This document shows positions 17,430 to 26,509 of a DNA stretch of 64,000 nt, one piece after another. The stretch is from Paraburkholderia sp. BCC1886 (GTDB lineage: Bacteria > Pseudomonadota > Gammaproteobacteria > Burkholderiales > Burkholderiaceae). A program made the position numbers and the translations under genes. The notes under the pieces are model-generated. The model ran no database searches. It had not been told where the DNA came from and saw only the letters and a list, made by a program, of their open reading frames with translations. Numbering within the stretch: position 1 is the first letter of the stretch; each line of letters starts with the position of its first letter. Location: positions 62,001 to 126,000 of the forward strand of contig NZ_CAAJGK010000118.1 in assembly GCF_900996245.1 (NCBI RefSeq), read 5' to 3'.

Positions 17430-20400
17430 ACAGGACTCCGCTCGACCGGCACGGCGAGCGGCACGCCGGTGAGCGCGGCGACGGGAGACATCGCCGGCGC
17501 GAGCGTGGGCCGGGCAACGTGCAATGCGGCGTGCGCGCGGGCGAACTGTTCGGCCAGCGACGGTTTGGCGAGCGGCGCTTCGGGTGCGTCGCGCAACGCG
17601 GCGTGCGGTGCGGTCGATGCATCCGGCGCCTTGATTGCGCCCGCTGGCGGCGTACGCGTCACGCCATGCGCCGGCGCGCGCCCGGCATGGCTCTCGCGGC
17701 CGCCGAACTCGACCGTCACATCGCGGCGCGTCTGGTGGCCGGCTGCATCGCGCGTAATTATCGCGATCTGCAGCGCGCGCTGGTCGGCCGGCACCTTGCC
17801 GCTCAACGTGCCGCGCACCGGATCAAAATGCAGCCAGCCCGGCAGCGGACGGCCGTCAGCGAGACGCAGTTCGACATGCGTGTCGGCGCCTGCCGGCAGA
17901 CCGTCGGCGCCGAGCGTGACCGGCAGCGAAATCACGAACGACCCGTTCGGCGCGCTGCGGACCTGCACCGCCTGACGTGGCTGATCGAGCGAAATCCGGC
18001 TCACGTCCGGCGTCGGAACCGGCTGCAGCGCTTCGACCGAGGTCTGGCTCAGCGAGCCGTGCCAATGCGTGCCGGCGCCCGTGCCGGAGCCGTTGCTTGC
18101 GCCGAGCTCGCCGAAGTCGCCGGTCGAGAAAGTCGAGGTGTGCGGCACAGGAATCGCGCCGAGAGCCGGCGCGTCGGCGAACGCGTCCAGCACGATCAGC
18201 GGATTCGAAATGCTGTCGCCGAGATCCAGCGGGAACGTCGTGATTGTGTCCGAAGCGAACCCGATCGGCGACGTGGTGGCCGGGCCGGTCACAGCGTTAC
18301 CGCCGATGAACAGCGAATGCGGCGGCAGCGTGGTCAGGTTCGCAGGATGCGGCTGGCCGGAAACGCCAACGACCGGCGGCGGCGTAACAGCGGCGGCGAC
18401 GTTCACGGAGCGGGTCGCGGTCGCACTCTTGTCCCCGATCATGAGCGTGATGCCGATAGTGCGGCTGCTGCCGACGGTCTCGACCGCGGTGTCCGCATAC
18501 GTGACGGCGGCCAGCGCGGCCTGCCACTGCGATAGCGTCGCGTTGCCGCCGGCCGAGTGCAGCGTCAGCACGCCGGTGCTCGCGTCGTAGCTTGCGCCGA
18601 TGTCGCCGGTCGCCGCGTTGCCGGTAAACGCCAGCACGTCCTTGCCCGGCGCGAAGCCGGCGCCTATCGACACCTGCGCGGAACTGGGATGCGCGCCGCT
18701 GTCGACGTCCCCGATCGTCAGGCCGCTGTCGACCGGGACCGGCGTCGCGCCCGCGCCGCTGGCAGTGAAGGTCGCTGTGTCGCCGCCGCCTGTGACGAGC
18801 GTCGGCGTCTGCGTGGTCGCCGTCAGGTCGATCACCCGCGTCGCCGTCACGCTGTTTTTGGTACCGTCGTTAACGCTGAAGCTGATCGTCCGGGTGGCGC
18901 CGGCCGGCGCCACTGCGGTATCGACGTAAGTGATCGAATCGAGCGCCGCCTGCCATTGCGCGACCGTGGCATACCCGGACGACGTTAACGTCATCACACC
19001 GGTCGACGCGTCGTACGTGCCGACGATATCCCCGGACGCGGCCGACGGGTTGAAGGCCAGCACGTCTTCGCCGGGATGGAAGCCGCCGCTGACCGACACC
19101 GCGCCGGACACCAGCGTGGCGCTGTCGATGTCGGTGACGCTCAGACCGCTGTCGATCGTGATCGGCGCCGACGCCGCGTTGTCGCCGGATACGAAGCCCG
19201 CTTCGCCCGACGACGACGTAACCACCGGCGACTGTTCGGTTGCCGTCAGGTCGATCGCTTTGGTGCCGATCGCGCTGTCGTTCGTGCCGTCGTTGACGCT
19301 GAAGCTGATCGTGCGCTGCGTGGTGTCGGGCGTGATTGCCGTGTCGGTATACGTGATCGCGCGCAGCGCGGCCTGCCATTGCGCGAGCGTCGCCGAATTG
19401 CCCGACGAGGTTAGCGTCATCACACCGCTCGTTGCGTCGTACGATCCGGTGATGTTGCCGAACGTCGCGGTGTCGTTATGACTGTCGAACGCCAGCTGAT
19501 CTTCGCCTGCGTGGAAGCCGGCAGTGATCGCTACCGTGGCCGATGCGAGCGTGGTGTTATCAGCGTCCGCCACGGTAATCCCGCCGTCGACCACCACCGT
19601 CGTCGTTACGTTGTCGCCCTCGACGTACGTCGCATCGCCACCCGACGTCGCCACGACCGGGCTCTGGTCGACCGCGCCCACGGTGATGTCGCGGGTCAAA
19701 GCGGTACTGATCTGCGTGCCGTCGGTGATCGAGAGGCTGACCGTACGCGTCGCCGTATTCGGCGTCGTGGCGGTATCGGTGTACATCACGGCGCGCAGCG
19801 CGGCGTCCCATTGCCCGTCGGTCGCGGTGCCGCTGGCAGAAAACAGCGTCAACGTGCCGGTCAGCGCGTTGTAGTTACCGCTGATGTCGCCCATCGTCAG
19901 GCCGTCGTTGGTGAACAGCAGCACGTCCTCGCCGGAATGGAGGTTCGTGGTGATCGACACCGTCGCCTGGAGAAGCGTATTGCCCAGCGGGTCGGACACG
20001 CTGATACCGCCGTCCACCGTGACCGGCGTGCCGGGGACGTTGTCGCCGGCGACAAACGCGGCGTCACCGGTGCTGGTGGTCGACACCTGCGGCGCGGAAC
20101 TGACCACGTCGATTTCGTACGACAGCGTGTTGCTGCTCTTCACACCGTCCGAGGTCACGACCGACAGCGTACGCGCGCCGAGCGGCACACCCGCAGCAGC
20201 CGAAAACTGTACGTTGTCGACGATCGCCTGCCAGTTCGCCAGGGTCATCGAACCGGTGCGGGTAACCGTCAGGATGCCCGCCGTCGAGTCGTACGTGATG
20301 TTGAAGTTGCTGCTCATCGTCGCCGCGTTGAAGTTCAGGCTCAACTGGTCGCCGCTCTGGAAACCGGCCGCGAACTGGACCGTCAACGACGCCATGGTCG

Positions 20401-23400
20401 TGCTGTCCGTATCGCTCAGCGTGATGCCGGCGTCGACGGTGTGCGCGGCGCTGCCCGGCAGATAGGTCGAATTGCCGCCGCCCGCGGCGCCCAGCACCGG
20501 GCTCTGGTCGGTGCCCGTGACCGATACGGCCCTGGTGCTGGCGAGGCTGTCCATCCTGCCGTCGTTGACGGTGAAACTGATCGTGCGCAGCGCCGTGTCC
20601 GGCGTGATCGCCGTGTCCGTGTACGTCACCGTGCGCAGCGCGGCCTGCCATTGCGCGAGCGTCGCGTTGCCGGTCAGCGTCAGCCTGCCGGTGGTCGCAT
20701 CGAACGACGCGCTGATGTTGCCGAACGTGCCTGGATCGGTGTTGTTGAAGGCCAGCACATCCTCGCCGGGCAGGTAGTTGCCGCTGATGGCTACCACCGC
20801 GGACGTCAGCGTCGTGTTGTCGAGATCGCTCACCGTCACACCGGCGTCGACCACCACCGGCGGCGACGTGGCGTTGTCGCTTTCGACGAACGGGGTCGTG
20901 CCGCCCGACGTGCCGACCAACGGCCTCTGATCGGTATCGGTCACCGTCACGGTGCGGCTCGCGACAGGGCTGCTGTTGCTGCCGTCGGTAACGGTGAACG
21001 AGATCGTGCGGGTCGCGTTGTCCGGTGTGACCGCGGTGTCGTCGTACTGGATCGAGCGCAACGCGGCCTGCCATTGCGCGAGGCTGGCATGCGACGCCGA
21101 GGTCAGCGTCAGGACGCCGGTCGACGCGTCGTACGAGCCGGTGATGTCGCCCATGGTCGCCGGATTGGACACGAACAGCAGCACGTCCTCGCCCGCGTGG
21201 AAGTTGCCGCTGATATTCACCGTGGCCGACGCGAGCGTCGTGCTGCTGCTGTCGGCCAGCGTGATCGTGCTGTCGAGCGCGACCGGCGTGGACGCCGTGT
21301 TGTCGCCCGCGACGAACGACGCGGAACCGGGGTCGACCGTCACGACCGGCACGCCGGTCACGCTCACCGTACGCGACGCTGGCGCGCTGTCGGTCGTGCC
21401 GTCGTTCACCACGTACGAAATCGTGCGCGCACCGGCCGTCGCATCCACCCCGCTGGAAAACCTGACATTGTCGAGTTCGGTCATCCATTGCGACACGCTG
21501 ACGCTGCCGATCGCGGTCAAGGTCAGCTGGCCGGTGCCCGGATTGTACGAACTGGTCACGACGCCGTCGCTGGCGAGCGACAGCACGTCTCCGGTATGGA
21601 AGCCGGTGCCAATCGACACCGTAGCCGACGCAAGTGTCGTGTTGTCGAGGTCGCTGATCGTGATGCCGGTGTCGATCGTGGCCGGGGCGGAGCCCGCCGT
21701 GTACGCGCTATTGCTGCCCGACAGCGCGAGGACCGGCGTCTGGTCGGTGGCCTGCACGGTGACGTTGCGGGTCGCGGTCGGGCTGCTGTTGGCGCCGTCG
21801 TTCACGGTGAATGCGATCGTGCGGCTCGTGCCGCTCGGCGTGACCGCGAGGTTGTCGTACTGGATCGACCTCAACGCGGCCTGCCATTGCGCGAGCGTCG
21901 CGTGCGACGCCGAGGTCAGCGTCAGGATGCCGCTCGACGCGTCGTACGAGCCGACGATGTCGCCGGTCGACCCGCTGGCCGTATAGATCAGCAGGTCTTC
22001 GCCCGCGTGCAAGTTGCCGGTGATCTGCACCGTGGCGGAGACGAGCGTCGTACTGCTGCCGTCGGCCACCGTGAGCCCGCTGTCGACCGACACCGGTGTC
22101 GACGCCGTGTTGTCGCCCGCGATGAACGCGGCCGAGCCGGAATCGGTCGTCACGAGCGGCGCGACGACCACGTTGACGGTGCGCGTCGCCGTGTTGCTGG
22201 TTGCCCCGCCGACGTCCTTCACCGAGTACGAGAGCGTGCGCGCGCCGGCCGTCGCATTGATGCTGCTTGAGAACTGGACCTTGTCGAGTTCGGTCATCCA
22301 TTGCGCGTCGCTGACGCTGCCGGTCGCGGTCAGCGTCAGCGTGGCGGCGCCGCTGTCATAGACGCCGGTCGCAAAGCCGTCGTTGACGAACGTCAGCGTG
22401 TCGCCGGTCTGCAAACCGCCGGTGATCTTGATCGTCGCCGACTGCAGCGGGCTGGAATCGCGGTCGGTCACCGTGACGCCGTTGTCGACGGTGGTCGCCG
22501 GCGCGCCCGCCACATAGGTGACGCTGCCGCTGGACAGCGTGAGGACCGGTGACTGGTCGGTATCCTGCACGGTCACCGTGCGATTCACCGACGTGCTGCT
22601 GCTGATACCGTCGTTGACGACGAACGAGATCGTACGGTTGGCATTGTTCGGCGTGATCGCCGAGTCCGTGTAGGTAATCGAGCGCAGCGCGGCCTGCCAT
22701 TGAGCGAGCGTCGCGGTACCGCCGGCCGAGTTCAGCGAGAGGATGCCGGTCGTCGCGTTATAGCTGCCGGAAATATTGCCCATCGCCGACGGGTTGTTCG
22801 TGAACGACAGGCTGTCTTCGGCTGACACGACATTGTCAATCGTCACGGTGGCCGAGTTCAATGTGCCCTTCTGCGAGTCGCTCACGGTCAGGCCCGGATC
22901 GACCAGCACCGGCGTCGATGCGGTGTTGTCACCGGCCACGAACGCCGACGACCCTGAATCCGTGGTCACGACCGGCAACACTGTCACGTTGACGGTTTTG
23001 ATTGCCGCCGCGCTGGTTTTCGTGCCGTCGGAAGTCTGGAAGGTGATGGTGCGCGAGCCAGCCGTTGTGCCCGCGCCGGCTGAGAACGTGACGGCTTCGA
23101 GCGCGTTCTGATATTGCGCGTCGGTGCCCGTGCCGGTCAGCGTCAGGACACCGCCGCTATACGACGCTTCACGGATATTGCCGTAAAGTGCCGAACTCGT
23201 ATTGGCGAAGCTCAGCGTATCGCCGGTGGCGGCGTTGCTGATTTTCACCGTCGCGCCGGTCTGGCTCGTGGAGTCGCTGTCCGTGAGGGTCACGCCCGTG
23301 TCGATAGCCCTGGCGGCGGCGCCAGCGGTGTACGCGGTCGCGCCACCGGTGGTGGTGACGATCGGGGTCTGGTCGACGTCGACGATCGCGATACTGCTCG

Positions 23401-25174
23401 TTGCGGTGGCGGTCGCCCCGGCACTGTCGGTGATCGAAAAGTTGATTGTGCGGCTGGTGGTGTCCGGCGTGGTCTGCGTGTTGGTAAAGGTGATCGATTC
23501 GAGCACGGCCTGCCACTGCGCAATCGTCGCACTGCCGGTCAGCGTCAGCACTCCATTGCTGTAGACCCCTGAGATACCGGAGACGGGCGTGTACAGGAGT
23601 TCGTCGCCGGTCTTGAAGTTGGCGATGGAGATGGTGGCGGACTGGGCGGTGGTGGTGCTGGTGTCGGCGAATGCGATGCTGCTGTTCACCACGACCGGCG
23701 TTGAGGCCGTGTTGTCGCCGGAGGTGAAAATGGTGGTGGGGGACGATACGGTGAGCGTCGGTCCCGTCGGTACGGAAAGGGTGTAAGCCAGATTGTCGAG
23801 CGACGTCGTCAGATTACCGGAGTCGTTCAGGTCGACAAACGTCACTGAGGTGACGTTCCTGAAATTTGCATTGGACGAGAGGTCGACTGTCCCGGTAAAA
23901 AACCCTTCGGTCGCAGTCGCAATCTGAACACGCGTGGAGGGGTCGCCGTTTGCTTCGATATACAGGTCGCCGTTAACCGAATCCAGGTCGAAGCTGCTAA
24001 GAGTAAATTTTTGACCGCTCGCCATCGTGATGGACATCGTGGTCATCGCGCTGCCGTCGTAGTTGATCTGCAGCACGCCGTCCGTCGACGAGTCGGTAAT
24101 GTTGGTCGGCCCGAACGGCGCATTCGAATCGTTGAAGGCGCCGGAATTGACCGCCTGGTCCATCGTGTACGTAACACCATCGAGCGTGAAGCTGCTGGCG
24201 TTATTCGCGACAAAATTACTGTTGGCAGCCTGGTCGTAGTTCTCGACCGTGACGCCGAGCAACGCATTGAATTGCTGCTCCGCCGCCGCGGATTCGATCA
24301 CCGCCGTATGCACAGTGCCGACCTGGTATTCGAGCGTCCAGTTGCCGCCAAGCGCGGTCGCGCCGGTCGCATCGGTCGATGCCGCGACGTTCAGGTGCGT
24401 CAGCGCCGCGACCTGCTGGACCAGCAACTGGCCGTCCGCGTTTTGCGCGACGTCGCAACCGTAGATAAGAAAATCGCCCCCCGGCTTCATGGCCGCGCCG
24501 ATCTGCGTGAGTTCGGCGCTGTACGCGGACAGGTCACTCGAATTGAGCCAGGTGGAACCCGCCTGAATTTCGCCGTTCGCACCATGCGAGATCAACTGGA
24601 TCGAGTCGACGCCCTTGTGCGTTTGAAGGTAGCCCGCAATCTGCGCAAAACCATCGGTGGTCCCGTTCAGCACCACGTATTCCGTGCCGGCCGGCAATCC
24701 GGCAATCAGCACCTGATAATTCGGCACGCTGGGGTCGATGAAAACGACCGTATGCGGCGCTGCTTCGGTCGTCGCCGCGGCGCCTGACTGAGTGGCTTTC
24801 TGCGTGTCTGTGTTCGGTCTCGCGGCGTCGGTGTTCGGCGCGGCGCTGCTTTGTGCTGCTGTGTCGTTGACTGGCTTGACGGGGCGCACGTGGTGCGGCA
24901 CATCGTGCTCGGCAATCGTCTTCGGCGCCGCATGCATAGTCGCGTTGGTCGCCACGGCGGCGCCTGCGTGCGTGTCGGCTTCAGCGCCGTGCCCATGCGG
25001 ATGCGCGGTGATCGCGCTCACCGATGCGTCATAGACGACCCGCGGTTCGAGCGCCATCAGCAACGGCGCCGGCGTGACGGCGATCCGTGTGGATCGGCCG
25101 CGCGTGTCGGCGCGGGTGTCGCCGGCATCGCGCATGCCGTCGAAACGTTTGAGAAGTTGCTGGATGATCTTCAT
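17426..25174 (-). CDS. giant repetitive secreted/surface protein (LEPR motif, DUF4347-like)
   Basis: 2,582 residues. No classical signal peptide; instead a charged N-terminus and the motif ALEPRVVYDAS (41-51), seen in large exported proteins. A DUF4347-like domain follows (~142-306) with ISHGANGE (H197) and YGCDVA (C240). A jelly-roll-like region (~310-465) comes next. Then about 13 tandem repeats of ~137 residues (~470-2260) each carry GEDxL/GDxL and ATLAQWQAALRSITYTD-type motifs with cadherin-like DxDxTTLxSATV strands. Near the end is an Ig/He_PIG-like unit (LPGWLHFDPVRGTLSGKVPA). No RTX nonapeptides are present. It leads an operon with TolC, two adaptors and an M50 fusion. Likely an adhesin or matrix protein. 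Confidence 0.9.
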   Translation of the reverse strand: MKIIQQLLKRFDGMRDAGDTRADTRGRSTRIAVTPAPLLMALEPRVVYDASVSAITAHPHGHGAEADTHAGAAVATNATMHAAPKTIAEHDVPHHVRPVKPVNDTAAQSSAAPNTDAARPNTDTQKATQSGAAATTEAAPHTVVFIDPSVPNYQVLIAGLPAGTEYVVLNGTTDGFAQIAGYLQTHKGVDSIQLISHGANGEIQAGSTWLNSSDLSAYSAELTQIGAAMKPGGDFLIYGCDVAQNADGQLLVQQVAALTHLNVAASTDATGATALGGNWTLEYQVGTVHTAVIESAAAEQQFNALLGVTVENYDQAANSNFVANNASSFTLDGVTYTMDQAVNSGAFNDSNAPFGPTNITDSSTDGVLQINYDGSAMTTMSITMASGQKFTLSSFDLDSVNGDLYIEANGDPSTRVQIATATEGFFTGTVDLSSNANFRNVTSVTFVDLNDSGNLTTSLDNLAYTLSVPTGPTLTVSSPTTIFTSGDNTASTPVVVNSSIAFADTSTTTAQSATISIANFKTGDELLYTPVSGISGVYSNGVLTLTGSATIAQWQAVLESITFTNTQTTPDTTSRTINFSITDSAGATATATSSIAIVDVDQTPIVTTTGGATAYTAGAAARAIDTGVTLTDSDSTSQTGATVKISNAATGDTLSFANTSSALYGNIREASYSGGVLTLTGTGTDAQYQNALEAVTFSAGAGTTAGSRTITFQTSDGTKTSAAAIKTVNVTVLPVVTTDSGSSAFVAGDNTASTPVLVDPGLTVSDSQKGTLNSATVTIDNVVSAEDSLSFTNNPSAMGNISGSYNATTGILSLNSAGGTATLAQWQAALRSITYTDSAITPNNANRTISFVVNDGISSSTSVNRTVTVQDTDQSPVLTLSSGSVTYVAGAPATTVDNGVTVTDRDSSPLQSATIKITGGLQTGDTLTFVNDGFATGVYDSGAATLTLTATGSVSDAQWMTELDKVQFSSSINATAGARTLSYSVKDVGGATSNTATRTVNVVVAPLVTTDSGSAAFIAGDNTASTPVSVDSGLTVADGSSTTLVSATVQITGNLHAGEDLLIYTASGSTGDIVGSYDASSGILTLTSASHATLAQWQAALRSIQYDNLAVTPSGTSRTIAFTVNDGANSSPTATRNVTVQATDQTPVLALSGSNSAYTAGSAPATIDTGITISDLDNTTLASATVSIGTGFHTGDVLSLASDGVVTSSYNPGTGQLTLTAIGSVSVSQWMTELDNVRFSSGVDATAGARTISYVVNDGTTDSAPASRTVSVTGVPVVTVDPGSASFVAGDNTASTPVALDSTITLADSSSTTLASATVNISGNFHAGEDVLLFVSNPATMGDITGSYDASTGVLTLTSASHASLAQWQAALRSIQYDDTAVTPDNATRTISFTVTDGSNSSPVASRTVTVTDTDQRPLVGTSGGTTPFVESDNATSPPVVVDAGVTVSDLDNTTLTSAVVAISGNYLPGEDVLAFNNTDPGTFGNISASFDATTGRLTLTGNATLAQWQAALRTVTYTDTAITPDTALRTISFTVNDGRMDSLASTRAVSVTGTDQSPVLGAAGGGNSTYLPGSAAHTVDAGITLSDTDSTTMASLTVQFAAGFQSGDQLSLNFNAATMSSNFNITYDSTAGILTVTRTGSMTLANWQAIVDNVQFSAAAGVPLGARTLSVVTSDGVKSSNTLSYEIDVVSSAPQVSTTSTGDAAFVAGDNVPGTPVTVDGGISVSDPLGNTLLQATVSITTNLHSGEDVLLFTNDGLTMGDISGNYNALTGTLTLFSASGTATDGQWDAALRAVMYTDTATTPNTATRTVSLSITDGTQISTALTRDITVGAVDQSPVVATSGGDATYVEGDNVTTTVVVDGGITVADADNTTLASATVAITAGFHAGEDQLAFDSHNDTATFGNITGSYDATSGVMTLTSSGNSATLAQWQAALRAITYTDTAITPDTTQRTISFSVNDGTNDSAIGTKAIDLTATEQSPVVTSSSGEAGFVSGDNAASAPITIDSGLSVTDIDSATLVSGAVSVSGGFHPGEDVLAFNPSAASGDIVGTYDASTGVMTLTSSGYATVAQWQAALDSITYVDTAVAPAGATRTISFSVNDGTKNSVTATRVIDLTATTQTPTLVTGGGDTATFTASGAGATPVPVDSGLTIGDVDSGAHPSSAQVSIGAGFAPGKDVLAFTGNAATGDIGASYDASTGVLTLHSAGGNATLSQWQAALAAVTYADTAVETVGSSRTIGITLMIGDKSATATRSVNVAAAVTPPPVVGVSGQPHPANLTTLPPHSLFIGGNAVTGPATTSPIGFASDTITTFPLDLGDSISNPLIVLDAFADAPALGAIPVPHTSTFSTGDFGELGASNGSGTGAGTHWHGSLSQTSVEALQPVPTPDVSRISLDQPRQAVQVRSAPNGSFVISLPVTLGADGLPAGADTHVELRLADGRPLPGWLHFDPVRGTLSGKVPADQRALQIAIITRDAAGHQTRRDVTVEFGGRESHAGRAPAHGVTRTPPAGAIKAPDASTAPHAALRDAPEAPLAKPSLAEQFARAHAALHVARPTLAPAMSPVAALTGVPLAVPVERSPV
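18380..23770. repeat. ~410-bp tandem repeats inside the giant gene
   Basis: About 13 copies of a ~410-bp unit, best tracked on the plus strand by the recurring GCGCAGCGCGGCCTGCCA block (for example near 19370, 19790, 20635, 21055 and 22685). Copies differ at many positions, so they are diverged rather than recent. Long open frames on the opposite strand here are a by-product of the repeat and GC bias. Confidence 0.85.
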
Positions 25175-25257
25175 GACGCGTGCTCCACCGGGCTGCTGTT
25201 GCGCCCTGCTGTTGACCGACTGCTGCTTCGCGATGCTAAGTGCTGCGGGTTTCGTTG

Positions 25258-25866
25258 TTATTGCCGGGTTGGGAAAATGCCCTGCAGCGCGATGCAGAAG
25301 TTCAAACCGAGGTACGGATTGCGCAACGGCACCGGCAAGCCACTGCCGGCCAGACCGATTGGAACTGTCGTCTGCGGGAACGGCACGCTCGCGTTGAATG
25401 GCGCCATCGTAGTGGTCGGCGTGCCGGTGTTGTACACCGGAATCGGGTGGCCCGAGTACACGCCCTGCCCGAAAATCGCCGTGGGAGAAGGCGCATCCAC
25501 GCTATTGGTCGTTGCCGCAGTGCCTGGAATTGCAACCGACGCGGTTAGCGTCATCGGCGGAATCACGGACGGGTGCGTATGCGTCGGCAACTGCGCCGAG
25601 GTCATCGTGAACTGTTCCACCCCGGAAGTCTGGCCGGTCACGATCGCCGTCAGCCCCGCGCCCTGGCCGGTGCCCACCGGCGAACGGCTGGCCAGATTCG
25701 GCAGGCCGAACGTCGTGCTGCCGTTGCCGCCGTACAGAGTGCCCAGCAGCGTGAACAAAGCCTGATTCTGCTGTATCGGCAGAATCTGTCCCTGACACAG
25801 CGCCCATCCATACGGCGCAAAGTCGAAAGCCACCATACGGATCTCGCCCATATACGGATCGCTCAT
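25258..25866 (-). CDS. phage tail-collar (microcystin-dependent-type) protein
   Basis: A 202-residue protein beginning MSDPYMGEIRMVAFDFAPYG with WALCQGQILPIQQNQALFTL, the classic tail-collar domain. FGLPNLASRSPVGTGQG and a C-terminal NPYLGLNFCIALQGIFP follow, as in MdpB-like proteins. Such proteins occur outside prophages as small clusters with surface-protein genes. No other phage gene is nearby. It lies 83 bp upstream of the giant gene in the same direction, after a small DUF6916-like gene. It may act as a surface or assembly component; its role is unknown. Confidence 0.9.
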   Translation of the reverse strand: MSDPYMGEIRMVAFDFAPYGWALCQGQILPIQQNQALFTLLGTLYGGNGSTTFGLPNLASRSPVGTGQGAGLTAIVTGQTSGVEQFTMTSAQLPTHTHPSVIPPMTLTASVAIPGTAATTNSVDAPSPTAIFGQGVYSGHPIPVYNTGTPTTTMAPFNASVPFPQTTVPIGLAGSGLPVPLRNPYLGLNFCIALQGIFPTRQ

Positions 25867-25927
25867 TTACTTCTCCTGAAGGGACAGTAGTTATGTGGGA
25901 AACACAGTTCGCGACTGGACACCATCC

Positions 25928-26284
25928 TCATGCCGGGCCTTGATCCGGAATACCGGACGAAGCGGCCTGCTGGGAATCCTGAATTTTTGCGCGATGGATC
26001 ACGACACACATCGTGCCGGCGCCCTGCGCCGTGGGACGTGTCGGCGTGGCGAACAGGTCCCATGCCACGCCGTCGGCGCGGCTCACGCGGTAGTTGTCCT
26101 GCGGAAGGCGCACGCCGGGCGGCATTTCGAAATGCGCGGAATAGCAGAGGAACCCATCGTCCATCGCGATGCCCTCGGGCGCGGCGATGAGCCGGACTTC
26201 GACGGCGCCGGCCTGCTCGCCCGCGAACGTAAATGTGCGGCCGATTGCATCGGTCAACTCGGCATGACTCGGTATTGCTGACAC
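25928..26284 (-). CDS. small DUF6916-like protein
   Basis: A ~118-residue beta-rich protein (HAELTDAIGRTFTFAGEQAG, VEVRLIAAPEGIAMDDGFLC, AGTMCVVIHRAKI). Start chosen at GTG 26284 because GGGGAG lies ~5 nt upstream; the frame is open further to 26341. It resembles the small proteins (DUF6916 type) often found beside tail-collar/MdpB-like genes; the name is from memory and moderately certain. It sits 61 bp upstream of the collar gene on the same strand. No catalytic motif is seen. Possibly a chaperone or structural partner of the collar protein. Confidence 0.65.
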   Translation of the reverse strand: MSAIPSHAELTDAIGRTFTFAGEQAGAVEVRLIAAPEGIAMDDGFLCYSAHFEMPPGVRLPQDNYRVSRADGVAWDLFATPTRPTAQGAGTMCVVIHRAKIQDSQQAASSGIPDQGPA

Positions 26285-26509
26285 CCCGCTCCCCGGCAGT
26301 AAGCCCAAAGCACCGCATTGCGCCGACGCGACCCACGTCATGCCGGCAAGCCGCTGCGTTCGATTTCCCCGATGCTCCGGTTAACGGCTCGAACCGCACC
26401 GGACTGAACTGTTTTTTATCTGTCGGCGAAAATTTCCCGCCTGGTCTCTTCTATAAACTTTTTAATGCTGTGCTGACCCGCTTACTACCTGTCGACGGAA
26501 ACGTCTACG

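Noticed and set aside
19478..22270. 930-codon open frame on the plus strand inside the giant gene
   Set aside because: It is antisense to the tandem repeats; the reading (Arg/Val-rich RRDRRVRV patterns) shows no fold-like features and arises from GC-rich codon bias plus repetition.
17426..25174. Classical RTX adhesin with GGxGxD nonapeptides
   Set aside because: No glycine-rich nonapeptide block is present, and the C-terminus is Ala/Pro-rich without the expected signal.
25258..25866. Prophage indicated by a tail-collar gene
   Set aside because: No other phage structural, lysis or replication genes are within 20 kb; collar domains also occur in standalone surface clusters.
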